Positions 1 to 8,669 of a stretch of DNA of 44,915 bases are shown here, piece after piece; within the stretch, counting starts at the first letter, position 1; each line of letters starts with the position of its first letter. Origin of the DNA: a virus; IMG/VR virus record IMGVR_UViG_3300008119_000008, positions 1,473 to 46,387 of that record; one strand, written 5' to 3'. Below the pieces are notes generated by a model. It did no database searches. It saw only the letters and a program-made list of their open reading frames with translations, and was not told where the DNA came from. The position numbers were made by a program, and so were the translations under genes.

Positions 1-1340
1 ATAGAATTATTTTTAATTACAGCATCAGTTCCGTCCTGATTTTTCCATGCGTCGGGGCCGTCGTATGCATCACCACTACTGCCGTCAGTAGGATCTTGAC
101 CATAAATCATCACTCCTCCGGTATTTTCACTAATGTTAACATCGTCTAATACCAAGAATCTTGGAGGATTTGACAATGCATTAATTGCAGAGTACCCGCC
201 AAGTTTTTCTAAAGGATTATACTTGTAAGGATCGATAATTGCATCAACATATGTTTTAGTATTAATAATAGAGTTTGAAGGCTTATCGGTAATAGTAACA
301 ACCAGCATCGAAGGGTCTAAGGGATTGATCACACAAGTTCCACGAATTTCACTACCATCCGGTTGAGTAAAATATACCATACTTAATCCAGGAACAAAAC
401 TTTCTTGTTGATCAAACAACATACTCCAGTCGAATTGTTTTCCTAGTTTTGTAGGAGGTTCAACACCGAGAACACGAACAGCTTCGTTAGCATTAATTAC
501 AGATAAGTTATAGTCATTAGGTTGACCATTATTAGCAGATAATAATAACACTCCATAGTTGTTCATTGTAAATTTAAATTGTATATCAACATTACCAATG
601 TCGATCAATATATCGTCAAGATTTTTTACATCACCGGCTTGATTATATATGTTTGCAATAATAGTTTTAACAACTCCAAGCCTTTTAACTTTAGCAGGGG
701 GCGTAACATATATTGGCATGTTAAATTCCATTGAGCAAATATCAATATCAGACTCTGATCCTTGTGGAATTGTTCTAGAACTAAATTGAAGATTTTTAAG
801 ATTAATTACGCTAAGACTGGTCCAATCTAAAAAGTTATCTGTAGTTTGAATTTCAAAACTGGGATTAAAAAATACTAAAATTTGTTCAAGTAGTTGTAAT
901 TTTTGATCAGTGTTTGAAGTCCATAAATCTGCTTTCATTGTTAGCATGAACGGCGTAGGCATCATGCGTTCAACAGTATAGCTACCTCCTTGTACATTTT
1001 TGTAAACTGGCGTTCCACGCAGGTGTACTTCTGGATAATCGTTTGGATAGTACTCTTCGTAATCGCGTTCTCTAATGTTGACTTTGCTAACAAAAGTTGA
1101 TGCTGCAAGCCTTGCAGTGTCCATTTCGAGTCCAGTGATATAGCAAGAAATTTTAGGAACAGTCATCATTTTATTTTCTGAGTTGTCCTTGATAATAGCA
1201 GCTACTTGTCTGGACAAATCGCCATAGGTTACTGGCAGGGTTTTTTGTGTTCCGTCACCTGCTTGATATTTAAAACCTATAAAAAAACGCATAAACTGTG
1301 TTACGTAGCGTCTTATTTGTCCGTCATAAAAATAATCCAT
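1..1340 (-). CDS. 15: Tail sheath stabiliser/completion protein gp15-like (3' end outside window)
   Basis: The minus-strand frame opens with ATG at 1340-1338 and stays open to base 1, so the C terminus lies outside the window; about 446 codons are visible. The N terminus (MDYFYDGQIRRYVTQFMRFF) resembles T4 gp15, which starts with a similar YFY...RRY pattern. T4 gp15 caps the contracted or extended tail and joins tail to neck. The visible part already exceeds the roughly 270 residues of T4 gp15, so a C-terminal extension is present. The ATG shares one base with the stop of gp14 (TTAATG), so the two are translationally coupled. The assignment rests on pattern recognition and on position beside gp14 and gp13. 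Confidence 0.75.
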   Translation of the reverse strand, partial: MDYFYDGQIRRYVTQFMRFFIGFKYQAGDGTQKTLPVTYGDLSRQVAAIIKDNSENKMMTVPKISCYITGLEMDTARLAASTFVSKVNIRERDYEEYYPNDYPEVHLRGTPVYKNVQGGSYTVERMMPTPFMLTMKADLWTSNTDQKLQLLEQILVFFNPSFEIQTTDNFLDWTSLSVINLKNLQFSSRTIPQGSESDIDICSMEFNMPIYVTPPAKVKRLGVVKTIIANIYNQAGDVKNLDDILIDIGNVDIQFKFTMNNYGVLLLSANNGQPNDYNLSVINANEAVRVLGVEPPTKLGKQFDWSMLFDQQESFVPGLSMVYFTQPDGSEIRGTCVINPLDPSMLVVTITDKPSNSIINTKTYVDAIIDPYKYNPLEKLGGYSAINALSNPPRFLVLDDVNISENTGGVMIYGQDPTDGSSGDAYDGPDAWKNQDGTDAVIKNNS

Positions 1341-2620
1341 TAATCGTCCGCCTTTGGTCTAAGAGCCTTACTTAGACTTTGTTTTTCTTTAACATCTTTA
1401 TTATGTATCTTAGTTACAGTAGGGTTGTTAATAAAACCAGCCAATTGTGTTTGACGAACTTCTTTACCCTCAAAGGTAGCATCAACTCCTACATCGCTAG
1501 CACCTAGGTTGTTCATAGTCATACGTACATTGTCCTCAAATTTAATCCAACGTGTTCCGCTGAACCTAAAAAGTCGCTGTGGTTTAAAATCTGTTCTTAA
1601 ATGGAATTGGCCTTCGGCAGGCGTTACAGGGAATGCAATACCAGAACTAAATGGTATTCCATTCGGTGGTATTCCGTCACCAACGTTAACATTGCCATAA
1701 TGATATTGATTTTTATCTGGACTTAACAGTACAGTACTTGCTGTAGATCCAACATATACAGGATCTCCGTTATCGTCAACTAGTAAATTTCCGTTTTCGT
1801 CTCGTGCTTGCGTTTCCAGTGATGCTAATAATGTATTATTATCAGCAGAAACAACATCAGGGGTACCAGTATCTGGATTTACTCTTACAGTATAAAATTG
1901 TGTTGTATCGTATCCACTCTTTGGAGCATCGGCTTCTGCTTGATCAAGAACTGCTTGAGTAATTTGCATTTCTTTTTCATACGTTGACATAATATCACGT
2001 AATGTTGTATCAGTAGGATTGCCATTGGCATCTGTTTGTATACCATCTAATATATCTTTAAATTCTTGACTATCGACTAGCGGTTTACATTTTGCACGAT
2101 ATAGGTGTGGATACCAAGTTACTGAAAAACCTTCTGCTGCGCGACTGACTTCTTCAATCACAAAGAATCGTTTTAGTGCAAATTGTAAATCATTTAATGC
2201 GTGGTCGTCTTTTAAGTGTGGCAATTCAATTACATCACCTGCCATAATTTTACGACCTATTTTTTCTACAGTATCGTTTATATGAAACGTTAAAAATACT
2301 GTATCGTTTTGTAAAAATAATCCAAACTGACTTAGATTAAAATCTATATCTTGTAGATTGTACACCCCTCGTAATTGGTAGATATCTGGATCATACTTGC
2401 GATCTCGATTTTCTAGAAATAACACATCTTGTATTCCTAGCTCTGGAATTGCATTATTGCTTAATCTATTGATAGGATCTGTAGAATTAGTATCGCCCGG
2501 CCCGATATATTTGTGAACCAGTACATCTGTACCACCAACCTGGAACATTTCCCAAACGGTTTTATCGATGAATTTGTAGTCGTTGCCCTTTTCGGGCCTA
2601 TAAAGAGAGAGTCTTGGCAT
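1340..2620 (-). CDS. 14: Neck / head completion protein gp14-like, C-terminally extended
   Basis: 426 residues from the start chosen here (MPRLSLYRPEKG). A second ATG at 2626 would add two residues, and the longer open frame upstream would run into the divergent gp13 gene. Residues ~10-190 match the T4 gp14 pattern, including a DVLV segment, an F..FG..L stretch and a GDVIELPH-like strand. T4 gp14 has about 256 residues, so ~170 extra residues are present. The extra region includes a module near residues 345-375 (GQFHLRTD...RLFRFSGTRWIKFEDNVR) that resembles modules in the sheath protein of this window. gp14 forms the neck with gp13. A late-promoter motif lies just upstream. Confidence 0.8.
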   Translation of the reverse strand: MPRLSLYRPEKGNDYKFIDKTVWEMFQVGGTDVLVHKYIGPGDTNSTDPINRLSNNAIPELGIQDVLFLENRDRKYDPDIYQLRGVYNLQDIDFNLSQFGLFLQNDTVFLTFHINDTVEKIGRKIMAGDVIELPHLKDDHALNDLQFALKRFFVIEEVSRAAEGFSVTWYPHLYRAKCKPLVDSQEFKDILDGIQTDANGNPTDTTLRDIMSTYEKEMQITQAVLDQAEADAPKSGYDTTQFYTVRVNPDTGTPDVVSADNNTLLASLETQARDENGNLLVDDNGDPVYVGSTASTVLLSPDKNQYHYGNVNVGDGIPPNGIPFSSGIAFPVTPAEGQFHLRTDFKPQRLFRFSGTRWIKFEDNVRMTMNNLGASDVGVDATFEGKEVRQTQLAGFINNPTVTKIHNKDVKEKQSLSKALRPKADD

Positions 2621-2627
2621 AGTCATA

Positions 2628-2635
2628 TATTTACC
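2628..2635 (-). promoter_or_regulatory. Late promoter motif GGTAAATA for gp14-gp15
   Basis: Read on the minus strand, GGTAAATA ends at 2628. It lies 7 nt before the ATG at 2620 and 1 nt before the ATG at 2626. No Shine-Dalgarno sequence is visible. The T4 late consensus is TATAAATA; the match here is TAAATA plus flanking bases. Confidence 0.55.
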
Positions 2636-2640
2636 GCTAC

Positions 2641-2648
2641 GATAAATA
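2641..2648 (+). promoter_or_regulatory. Late promoter motif GATAAATA for gp13, 5 nt before ATG
   Basis: GATAAATA matches the T4 late consensus TATAAATA at 7 of 8 positions. ACAGT separates it from the ATG at 2654. T4 late transcripts start about 6 nt past the motif, so the mRNA should begin at or next to the start codon. It is divergent from the gp14 motif only a few bases away. Confidence 0.7.
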
Positions 2649-2653
2649 ACAGT

Positions 2654-3412
2654 ATGAGCCAAAACGATCAAGTAAAACAAGAGGTTTATAACTACTGTAA
2701 AGCCATGCTGGGCGACGGCATGATCGATATTGAGTTAGACCCTATACACTACGAAACTGCACTGAATCGTGCATTAGCAGTATTTCGCCAGCGTTCGGAC
2801 AATGCTGTAGAAGAAAGTTATGCGTTTTTAACCATTAAGGTTGATCAAAACGAATATATTCTTCCCAAGGAAATCCAACAAGTGCGTCAAATTTTTAGAC
2901 GCAGCATTGGATCTAGAAGTGGTGGCGGAAACGGCGGCACAGTGTTTGAACCTTTTAACATGGCCTATACCAATACCTATTTGTTAAGTTCTACAAACAT
3001 GGGCGGCCTACTAACTTATGAATTATTTGCTCAGTATCAAGAATTAGTGGGCAAGATGTTTGGATCATTTATTAACTTTGCTTGGAATCCGCAAAGCCGC
3101 AAACTTATTATTCAACAGCGGCCTCGGTCCGACGAAAGCGTAATGCTTTGGATTTATAATACTCGTCCCGACAGTGCAATCATTGAAGATACTTACGCAG
3201 GACAGTGGATCAAAGATTATACTTTAGCTAACTGTAAAATAATGTTAGGCCAAGCTCGAGAAAAATTTGCTCAGATTGCAGGTCCGCAGGGCGGAAGCAG
3301 CCTCAATGGATCAGCAATGAAAACCGAGGGGCAAGCAGAAATAGATAAATTAACCGAGGACCTAATGAAGAGTGTTTCAGGCGGTATTGGTTACACATTC
3401 GTAACTGGATAA
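2654..3412 (+). CDS. 13: Neck protein gp13-like
   Basis: 252 residues, start ATG 2654 (MSQNDQVKQEVYNYC). The open frame runs further upstream, but that part overlaps gp14 on the other strand. The ATG 5 nt after a GATAAATA late motif decides the start. The family pattern is visible: an N-terminal helical region (LGDGMIDIELDPIHYETALNRAL) like the T4 opening segment, a Gly-rich middle, WIKDYTLANCKIMLGQAREKF like the T4 WVKDYATALAKELNGQI region, and a hydrophobic C-terminal GIGYTFVTG like T4 FGILVG. It is a little shorter than T4 gp13 (309). Its role is head-tail joining with gp14. Confidence 0.8.
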   Translation: MSQNDQVKQEVYNYCKAMLGDGMIDIELDPIHYETALNRALAVFRQRSDNAVEESYAFLTIKVDQNEYILPKEIQQVRQIFRRSIGSRSGGGNGGTVFEPFNMAYTNTYLLSSTNMGGLLTYELFAQYQELVGKMFGSFINFAWNPQSRKLIIQQRPRSDESVMLWIYNTRPDSAIIEDTYAGQWIKDYTLANCKIMLGQAREKFAQIAGPQGGSSLNGSAMKTEGQAEIDKLTEDLMKSVSGGIGYTFVTG

Positions 3413-3427
3413 ATCGACTAAAATTCT

Positions 3428-3456
3428 TTGACTTTTTAGATAATCTATATTATAAT
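3428..3456 (+). promoter_or_regulatory. Sigma70-type promoter TTGACT-N17-TATAAT
   Basis: The -35 hexamer TTGACT (3428-3433) and -10 hexamer TATAAT (3451-3456) are separated by 17 bp. The predicted start is near 3463. This leaves a short leader with an AGGAGA ribosome site (3465-3470) before the ATG at 3476. A host-polymerase early promoter fits a nucleotide-metabolism gene. Confidence 0.85.
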
Positions 3457-3475
3457 GTCTATATAGGAGACATTT

Positions 3476-4129
3476 ATGATCATAGGTATTTGCGGTTTTA
3501 TTGGTTCAGGCAAAGACACAGTTGCGGACTATCTAGTAAACTTCCACGAATTTAGACGAGAGAGTTTTGCATCTACATTAAAAGATGCAGTTTCTTCAGT
3601 ATTCGGTTGGGACAGAACCATGCTTGAAGGGCGCACTAAAGAAGCTCGCGAGTGGCGAGAGCAAGTTGATCCGTGGTGGGCAGCACGGTTAGACATGCCA
3701 ACACTAACTCCTAGATGGGTGCTGCAATACTGGGGTACTGAAGTTTGCCGTAAAGCATTCCATGACGATATATGGATTGCAAGTTTAGAAAACAAAATTC
3801 GTACAAGCAAGGATCACGTGGTTATATCAGACTGTCGATTTCCAAATGAAATACTAAGCATTCGAAATGCAGGTGGCCAAATTTTATGGGTTCAGCGTGG
3901 TGAATTACCTGATTGGTATGACGTAGCAATAGACGCAAACAGAGGCATGAATATTGCAATTAACGAACTTAGGATGCGTAAAATACATGCCAGTGAAACT
4001 GCATGGGTTGGAACAGAATTTGATGCTGTGTTAGATAATAACGGTACCATCGATGAACTGTATAATCAAACTAAATTAATAGTCAGCAATGAGATCGCCC
4101 TGACGCCAAGTAACTCCGCTTTTAGCTAG
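3476..4129 (+). CDS. 1: Deoxynucleoside monophosphate kinase (T4 gp1-like)
   Basis: 217 residues. The N terminus carries a P-loop, GFIGSGKDT at residues 7-15, in the GxxxxGKDT form typical of the T4 gene 1 dNMP kinase family. That enzyme phosphorylates dNMPs to dNDPs for phage DNA synthesis. A later DCRFPNE segment (near residue 119) and a basic-aromatic region agree with a nucleotide kinase fold. The start follows an AGGAGA ribosome site and a strong sigma70-type promoter, so early expression is likely. Its 3' end overlaps the convergent HNH gene by 54 nt. Which dNMPs it accepts cannot be read from the sequence. Confidence 0.8.
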   Translation: MIIGICGFIGSGKDTVADYLVNFHEFRRESFASTLKDAVSSVFGWDRTMLEGRTKEAREWREQVDPWWAARLDMPTLTPRWVLQYWGTEVCRKAFHDDIWIASLENKIRTSKDHVVISDCRFPNEILSIRNAGGQILWVQRGELPDWYDVAIDANRGMNIAINELRMRKIHASETAWVGTEFDAVLDNNGTIDELYNQTKLIVSNEIALTPSNSAFS

Positions 4130-4411
4130 TATTTGAGAGCAGTTGGCACATACTGTTTTCAAATTGTTATGACGACAATTATCAAGATTACCGTCTATAT
4201 GAAATACTCTAAATACTTCTTTGTGAGTTGACTTAAACCCGCATTTATCGCATTGTGCCTTTATTTGATACCCTGCTCTAACCCAGCGGGGTATTCTATG
4301 ATTTAGTCCGTGAGACATACAGATTTCGCAGAGTTTTCTATAGTAAACTCTATCATTTTTTTTATAATTTACAGCTCTAGGTCGCTGTCCGCACTTACAA
4401 ATAGGTCTCAT
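4076..4411 (-). CDS. HNH-type zinc-binding protein, probable free-standing nuclease
   Basis: 111 residues. Cysteine pairs C5/C7, C28/C31, C54/C57 and C88/C91 are visible, and an HNH-like core H71-I-D73-G-N75 ... H81-N-N83 lies between the last two pairs. This arrangement is that of small HNH endonucleases often found between genes in T4-like phages. The start is supported by a late-type motif 5 nt upstream on the same strand. It is convergent with the dNMP kinase and overlaps its end. No intron signs are seen in the flanking genes, so it appears to be free-standing. Cleavage activity is inferred from the motif only. Confidence 0.7.
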   Translation of the reverse strand: MRPICKCGQRPRAVNYKKNDRVYYRKLCEICMSHGLNHRIPRWVRAGYQIKAQCDKCGFKSTHKEVFRVFHIDGNLDNCRHNNLKTVCANCSQILAKSGVTWRQGDLIADY

Positions 4412-4416
4412 AAAAC

Positions 4417-4424
4417 TATTTACA
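4417..4424 (-). promoter_or_regulatory. Late promoter motif TGTAAATA for the HNH gene, 5 nt before ATG
   Basis: On the minus strand TGTAAATA is followed by GTTTT and then the ATG at 4411-4409. This is the same 5 nt spacing seen at plus-strand late genes, with no ribosome-binding site. It supports both the gene call and its start. Confidence 0.65.
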
Positions 4425-4476
4425 CCTTTTTCTCCCCTTTTTCATACTGGTTAACTACCAATTTTTATTATAAACC

Positions 4477-4484
4477 GCTAAATA
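4477..4484 (+). promoter_or_regulatory. Late promoter motif GCTAAATA upstream of the sheath gene, with normal leader
   Basis: GCTAAATA lies 33 nt before the sheath ATG. A clear AGGAG ribosome site (4504-4508) sits 9 nt before the start. In contrast to many late genes here, this one should have a conventional leader, which fits a protein needed in many copies. Confidence 0.65.
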
Positions 4485-4517
4485 CTTTGAGCAAACTATT
4501 ACCAGGAGAATAGGTAC

Positions 4518-7500
4518 ATGGCGACATTACAATCCCCAGGCGTAGCCGTAACAGTCATTGACGAGAGTTTTTATACACCAGCTGAACCTGGTACAACTCC
4601 GTTAATCGTGTTAGCTACCCAAATGAATAAAACGAACGGTGCAGGTACTGCAACAGCAGCAGGCACTATTCAATCAGCAATTGGCACAGCATTTAAGATG
4701 ACTAGCCAGAAAGAACTTGTGGACACATTTGGTGTTCCGTTCTTTGAAAAGACAGCCAGCGGATCTCCCGTACATGGCAGTGAATTAAATGAGTATGGTC
4801 TACTGGCAGCGTATAGCTACTTAGGTTCATCAAATTCTGCAATTATTGTTCGCGCTGACGTGGACTTAGCCGAGTTAACTCCAACATCAGCCGCCCCGGG
4901 AGCAGAACCAACAGACGGCCAATGGTGGTTAGATACTACTAATTCAACATGGGGCATTCAAGAATGGAATAGCTCATTAGTTGCAGACGGTGGACAAAAA
5001 TTCACAACAAAAACTCCATTGGTATTAACTGATAGCGATTCACTGGTTAAAGTTGAAGCTAGCAGTGACTACGGTCGTGCTCCAAAAGCATCCGTCGGTT
5101 CCATTGGCGACTATGCAGTTTTATTTGAAACTGTATTTGGTTCAGGCGATTACATTTCTTCAAAAGAAGAAGCTAGATTTTTTTACAAATCTCCAGGAAA
5201 TGCTGGCGGTGGCGTTCTTCCAGGTGCTTGGGTACTAGTTGGTAGCCCAGAATGGTGTTTAAGTCATCCAGCACTAGTATCAGGCAGTTTTACAACTGTA
5301 ACTGGTTCATTCAAAATCAACGGAACACTAGTTACTTTGTCTAGTGCAACTCCGCTTCAAGTTAAAAATGCAATTATCAGTGCAGCCATTCCCGGAGTAA
5401 CAGCAACGTTTACTGCTGGTACAACAGGTAAAGTATACATTTATTCAGATGGTGCAACAGAAGGTGCCGGCGACTCTACAAAGAGCGGTGCAATTGTTAT
5501 CAGTGACACTACATTAAGTGCTAGTGGTTTTACAAACGGCACATATTTACAGCCAAAATTAACATTGGCTCCACACACTCAAGTGCCATTGTACAAGAGA
5601 GTAGACACAGCTACTTCAGGAACATTTGGTAATGCCTTAGCTGGTTTCCCAACAGGATCTGTATGGATCAAGACTACAGAACAAGGCAACGGGTCACGTT
5701 GGAGAGCCAAGCGATATAACTCTGCAACTAAATCTTGGATTGCATATTCAGCACCATTGTATGCAACTGGTAGTTCAGCATTGTATTATCTAGATCGTAC
5801 AGGCGGGGGCAAAAATATTGCACTAGATTCTGTATATGTACAATACAACAGCGATGAGCAGTTTAGCTATGCAACACCGGACAGCAATGGTGATGCGTTA
5901 GATGCAACTTTAAATTCAGCAACTTTCCGTGTATTCCGCAGAGTAGGTACAGGCAACACAGTTATTACATCTTCTGTAATGAGCCTTACTAATAATGCAG
6001 GTTCTGGTGTTAAGACTTTTACTATTAAAGAATCTATAACAAGTTCAGAAGATCTAAGTGCAGCGTATACAGTAACAACAGCTTCATTGAATAGTAACAA
6101 AGATGATGCTGTTTTAATTGCTTCTGCAATCAATGCTGCTGGGTTAACTAACATTGAAGCTAGTGTAACAGCAGATTACGAATTACAAATTTATCATAAG
6201 AAAGGTGGTGATTTTAGATTAACTGATGTAACCGGAACAGTTATTGCTGATTTGTTTACTCCATTAGCATACACAGCCGGTCAGTGGTCAGGATCAGCTA
6301 ATTTCTACACATCAGCAGCTGGCGCACCTGAAGATTTTGTTGCAACACAATGGCAACCACTGTCAATTGTTGGATTTACTGCATCTGCAAGTGCTCCATT
6401 AAATGAGCCATCAGATGGTCAGTTATGGTATAACAACAATTTCTCAGAAATTGACATCATGGTTCACAATGGCTCAACTTGGAAGGGATATAAAACTGTA
6501 TTTGCAACCACAGATGCATTTGGTCCGGTAGTTAGTGCGTCAAGACCAACTGCAAGACCAGACGGTAGCGGCGATTTTGTAACTGGCGATTTATGGATCA
6601 GCACTGCTGATATGGAAAATTTTCCAACTATCTATCGTTACAATAACGAATTAACTGGTGTTACCAACAAAGCATTACGTTGGGTACTAGTTGATAAAAC
6701 AGATCAAACTACTGAAGAAGGCGTTGTGTTTGCTGACGCTCGTGCAGGCACTAGTGGCGGTACAGTAACATCTGCACCAAGCGGATCTATCCAAGAACTA
6801 CTATCAAGCAATTTCTTAGATACAGATGCACCAGATCCAGCACTGTATCCAAAAGGCATGTTGTTATGGAATCTACGTCGCTCAGGTGGTAACGTTAAGA
6901 AATACAACAATAACTATATTGATACAACAGCAGATAACGTTCGAATGGCCAATGTAGGCATGAGCACATACTGGCCAGATCGCTGGTCTACTGCTTCTCC
7001 TAACCAAGAAGATGGTTCAGGTAGCTTCGGACGCAAAGCGCAACGTGCAGTTATTGTTGCAGCAATGAAATCTACAATCGATACAAACTTACAAATTCGT
7101 GATACAGAACGTAGAAACTTTAATTTAAGTTCTGCTCCTGGTTATCCAGAAGTTTATGGTAACTTGGTTAACTTAAACATTGATCGCGGATTAACTTCGT
7201 TTGTTATTGCTGATACTCCATTACGCTTAGAATCTGATGCAACATCATTAAGCAACTGGGGAAGCAACGCAGCAGGTGTTACTGATAACGGTGATGCTGG
7301 TGTTGTTACATACGACGAATACTCAGCAATGTATTATCCTAACGGATTTACAACTGACTTAGGCGGCACAACTGCTGTTGTTCCAGCATCACACATGATG
7401 TTGAAAACAATTGCAATTAGCGATCAAGTTAGCTATCCATGGTTTGCACCAGCTGGTACAAGACGCGGTGGTATTGTTAATGCAACGTCAGTTGGATACC

Positions 7501-7964
7501 TAGACGGTATGACCGGTGAGTTTATAACAGTTGCTCTAAACGAAGGTCAACGTGATACACTATATGATTTAAAAATCAATCCAATTCCATTCTTTGTTGG
7601 TGTTGGTAACGTGGCATTTGGCCAGAAAACTCGTGCAAGAAATGCTTCAGCATTAGACAGAATTAACGTAGCACGTTTAGTTGTTTACTTACGTAGTCAA
7701 TTAAACAAACTTGCTCGTCCGTATATCTTTGAACCAAATGACAAGATTACACGTGACGAAATTAAAGGTGCTGTAGAAAGTCTATTGTTAGAATTGGTAG
7801 GTTTAAGAGCTATCTATGACTTCGCTGTTGTTTGCGACGAGTCTAACAATTTACCATCAACAATTGATCGTAATGAATTGTATGTTGATATTGCAATTAC
7901 ACCTGTAAAAGCAGTAGAGTTTATCTACATTCCATTACGTGTCAAGAATACAGGAGAGATTTAA
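4518..7964 (+). CDS. 18: Tail sheath protein gp18-like, greatly enlarged
   Basis: 1148 residues against 659 in T4 gp18. The N terminus (MATLQSPGVAVTVIDESFYT) and the C-terminal third (including ARPYIFEPNDKITRDEI near residue 1070 and the final RNELYVDIAITPVKAVEFIY) have the typical sheath pattern; the sheath contracts to drive the tube through the envelope. The middle is expanded with several Trp-rich modules of the type P.DGQ.W..T....W, near residues 131, 377, 630 and 682. Loose, Thr/Ser/Ala-rich sequence lies between them. The modules probably decorate the outside of the tail. The start is fixed by AGGAG 9 nt upstream; the stop abuts the tube gene. Confidence 0.88.
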   Translation: MATLQSPGVAVTVIDESFYTPAEPGTTPLIVLATQMNKTNGAGTATAAGTIQSAIGTAFKMTSQKELVDTFGVPFFEKTASGSPVHGSELNEYGLLAAYSYLGSSNSAIIVRADVDLAELTPTSAAPGAEPTDGQWWLDTTNSTWGIQEWNSSLVADGGQKFTTKTPLVLTDSDSLVKVEASSDYGRAPKASVGSIGDYAVLFETVFGSGDYISSKEEARFFYKSPGNAGGGVLPGAWVLVGSPEWCLSHPALVSGSFTTVTGSFKINGTLVTLSSATPLQVKNAIISAAIPGVTATFTAGTTGKVYIYSDGATEGAGDSTKSGAIVISDTTLSASGFTNGTYLQPKLTLAPHTQVPLYKRVDTATSGTFGNALAGFPTGSVWIKTTEQGNGSRWRAKRYNSATKSWIAYSAPLYATGSSALYYLDRTGGGKNIALDSVYVQYNSDEQFSYATPDSNGDALDATLNSATFRVFRRVGTGNTVITSSVMSLTNNAGSGVKTFTIKESITSSEDLSAAYTVTTASLNSNKDDAVLIASAINAAGLTNIEASVTADYELQIYHKKGGDFRLTDVTGTVIADLFTPLAYTAGQWSGSANFYTSAAGAPEDFVATQWQPLSIVGFTASASAPLNEPSDGQLWYNNNFSEIDIMVHNGSTWKGYKTVFATTDAFGPVVSASRPTARPDGSGDFVTGDLWISTADMENFPTIYRYNNELTGVTNKALRWVLVDKTDQTTEEGVVFADARAGTSGGTVTSAPSGSIQELLSSNFLDTDAPDPALYPKGMLLWNLRRSGGNVKKYNNNYIDTTADNVRMANVGMSTYWPDRWSTASPNQEDGSGSFGRKAQRAVIVAAMKSTIDTNLQIRDTERRNFNLSSAPGYPEVYGNLVNLNIDRGLTSFVIADTPLRLESDATSLSNWGSNAAGVTDNGDAGVVTYDEYSAMYYPNGFTTDLGGTTAVVPASHMMLKTIAISDQVSYPWFAPAGTRRGGIVNATSVGYLDGMTGEFITVALNEGQRDTLYDLKINPIPFFVGVGNVAFGQKTRARNASALDRINVARLVVYLRSQLNKLARPYIFEPNDKITRDEIKGAVESLLLELVGLRAIYDFAVVCDESNNLPSTIDRNELYVDIAITPVKAVEFIYIPLRVKNTGEI

Positions 7965-8606
7965 ATGTCACTAACATCATTAAATAGATTTTCGGTACCA
8001 ACAGCAGGTGGCGGCAGCAATACATCGCTGTTGATGCCAAAACTAAAATATCGCTTTAGAGTGAATTTGTTAGGATTTGGAGTTGAATCCAGCGTTGAAC
8101 TAACCAAACAGGTGCAGGAGGTAACGAGACCAAAAGTTTCTTTTGAAGAAATGACATTAGATGTTTATAACTCAAAAGTTAAATTAGCGGGCAAGTACTC
8201 CTTCGAAAACTTAACATTAACGTTACGAGACGATGCATCTGGTCAGGTTACTAAAACTGTTGGACAACAAATCCAGAAACAATTTGACTTTATGGAACAA
8301 GCATCTGCACGTTCAGGTATCGACTACAAATTTCAAATGAACATTGAAATTTTAGACGGCGGCAACGGTAACAACGGTGCTGATGTATTAGAACGTTGGG
8401 AAGTTTACGGTGCTTACATTCAAAATGCCGATTACGGTGATTTGGCATACAGCAGCAACGAGCACGTAACAGTGGCACTAACAGTTGCATTTGATAACGC
8501 TGTTCAGTTCAAAGGTGCTACAGGTGCTGGTACAGATCGTGGACTTGGTGCAGTGGTTGGACGTACCCTCGGCGAAGCAGTTACTGGACGGTCAGGCGCA
8601 CAATAA
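7965..8606 (+). CDS. 19: Tail tube protein gp19-like
   Basis: 213 residues. The start ATG immediately follows the sheath stop, with GGAGAG upstream. The central region (KYRFRVNLLGFG, VTRPKVSFEEMTLDVYNSKVKLAGKY, FDNAVQF) fits the T4 gp19 tube fold: two beta-sheets that stack into hexameric rings. T4 gp19 has about 163 residues; the extra length is in a Gly/Ala-rich tail and the N terminus. The sheath-tube gene pair is conserved across T4-like phages. It ends just before an intrinsic terminator, so sheath and tube form one transcription unit. Confidence 0.88.
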   Translation: MSLTSLNRFSVPTAGGGSNTSLLMPKLKYRFRVNLLGFGVESSVELTKQVQEVTRPKVSFEEMTLDVYNSKVKLAGKYSFENLTLTLRDDASGQVTKTVGQQIQKQFDFMEQASARSGIDYKFQMNIEILDGGNGNNGADVLERWEVYGAYIQNADYGDLAYSSNEHVTVALTVAFDNAVQFKGATGAGTDRGLGAVVGRTLGEAVTGRSGAQ

Positions 8607-8628
8607 TAATTCGTTTGAATCAAAAGAG

Positions 8629-8652
8629 CCCGGAAATATTCCGGGTTTTTTT
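8629..8652 (+). terminator. Intrinsic terminator after the tube gene
   Basis: CCCGGAA (8629-8635), loop ATA, TTCCGGG (8639-8645), then seven T. A perfect 7 bp GC-rich stem with a U-tract. Confidence 0.92.
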
Positions 8653-8656
8653 GTGG

Positions 8657-8664
8657 CATAAATA
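8657..8664 (+). promoter_or_regulatory. Late promoter motif CATAAATA, 5 nt before ATG
   Basis: CATAAATA is followed by TTTGT and the ATG at 8670. It begins 5 nt after the U-tract of the preceding terminator, so terminator, promoter and start are one compact unit. No ribosome-binding site is present. Confidence 0.75.
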
Positions 8665-8669
8665 TTTGT

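Noticed and set aside
2621-2680. Upstream extension of gp14 to ATG 2680
   Set aside because: It would overlap the divergent gp13 start and both late motifs; the added residues look non-coding and the family-like N terminus begins at 2620.
7984-7996. TAAATA motif within the start of the tube gene
   Set aside because: It lies in coding sequence and no start codon follows at the typical distance; ribosome-site-driven translation from the sheath transcript explains the gene.
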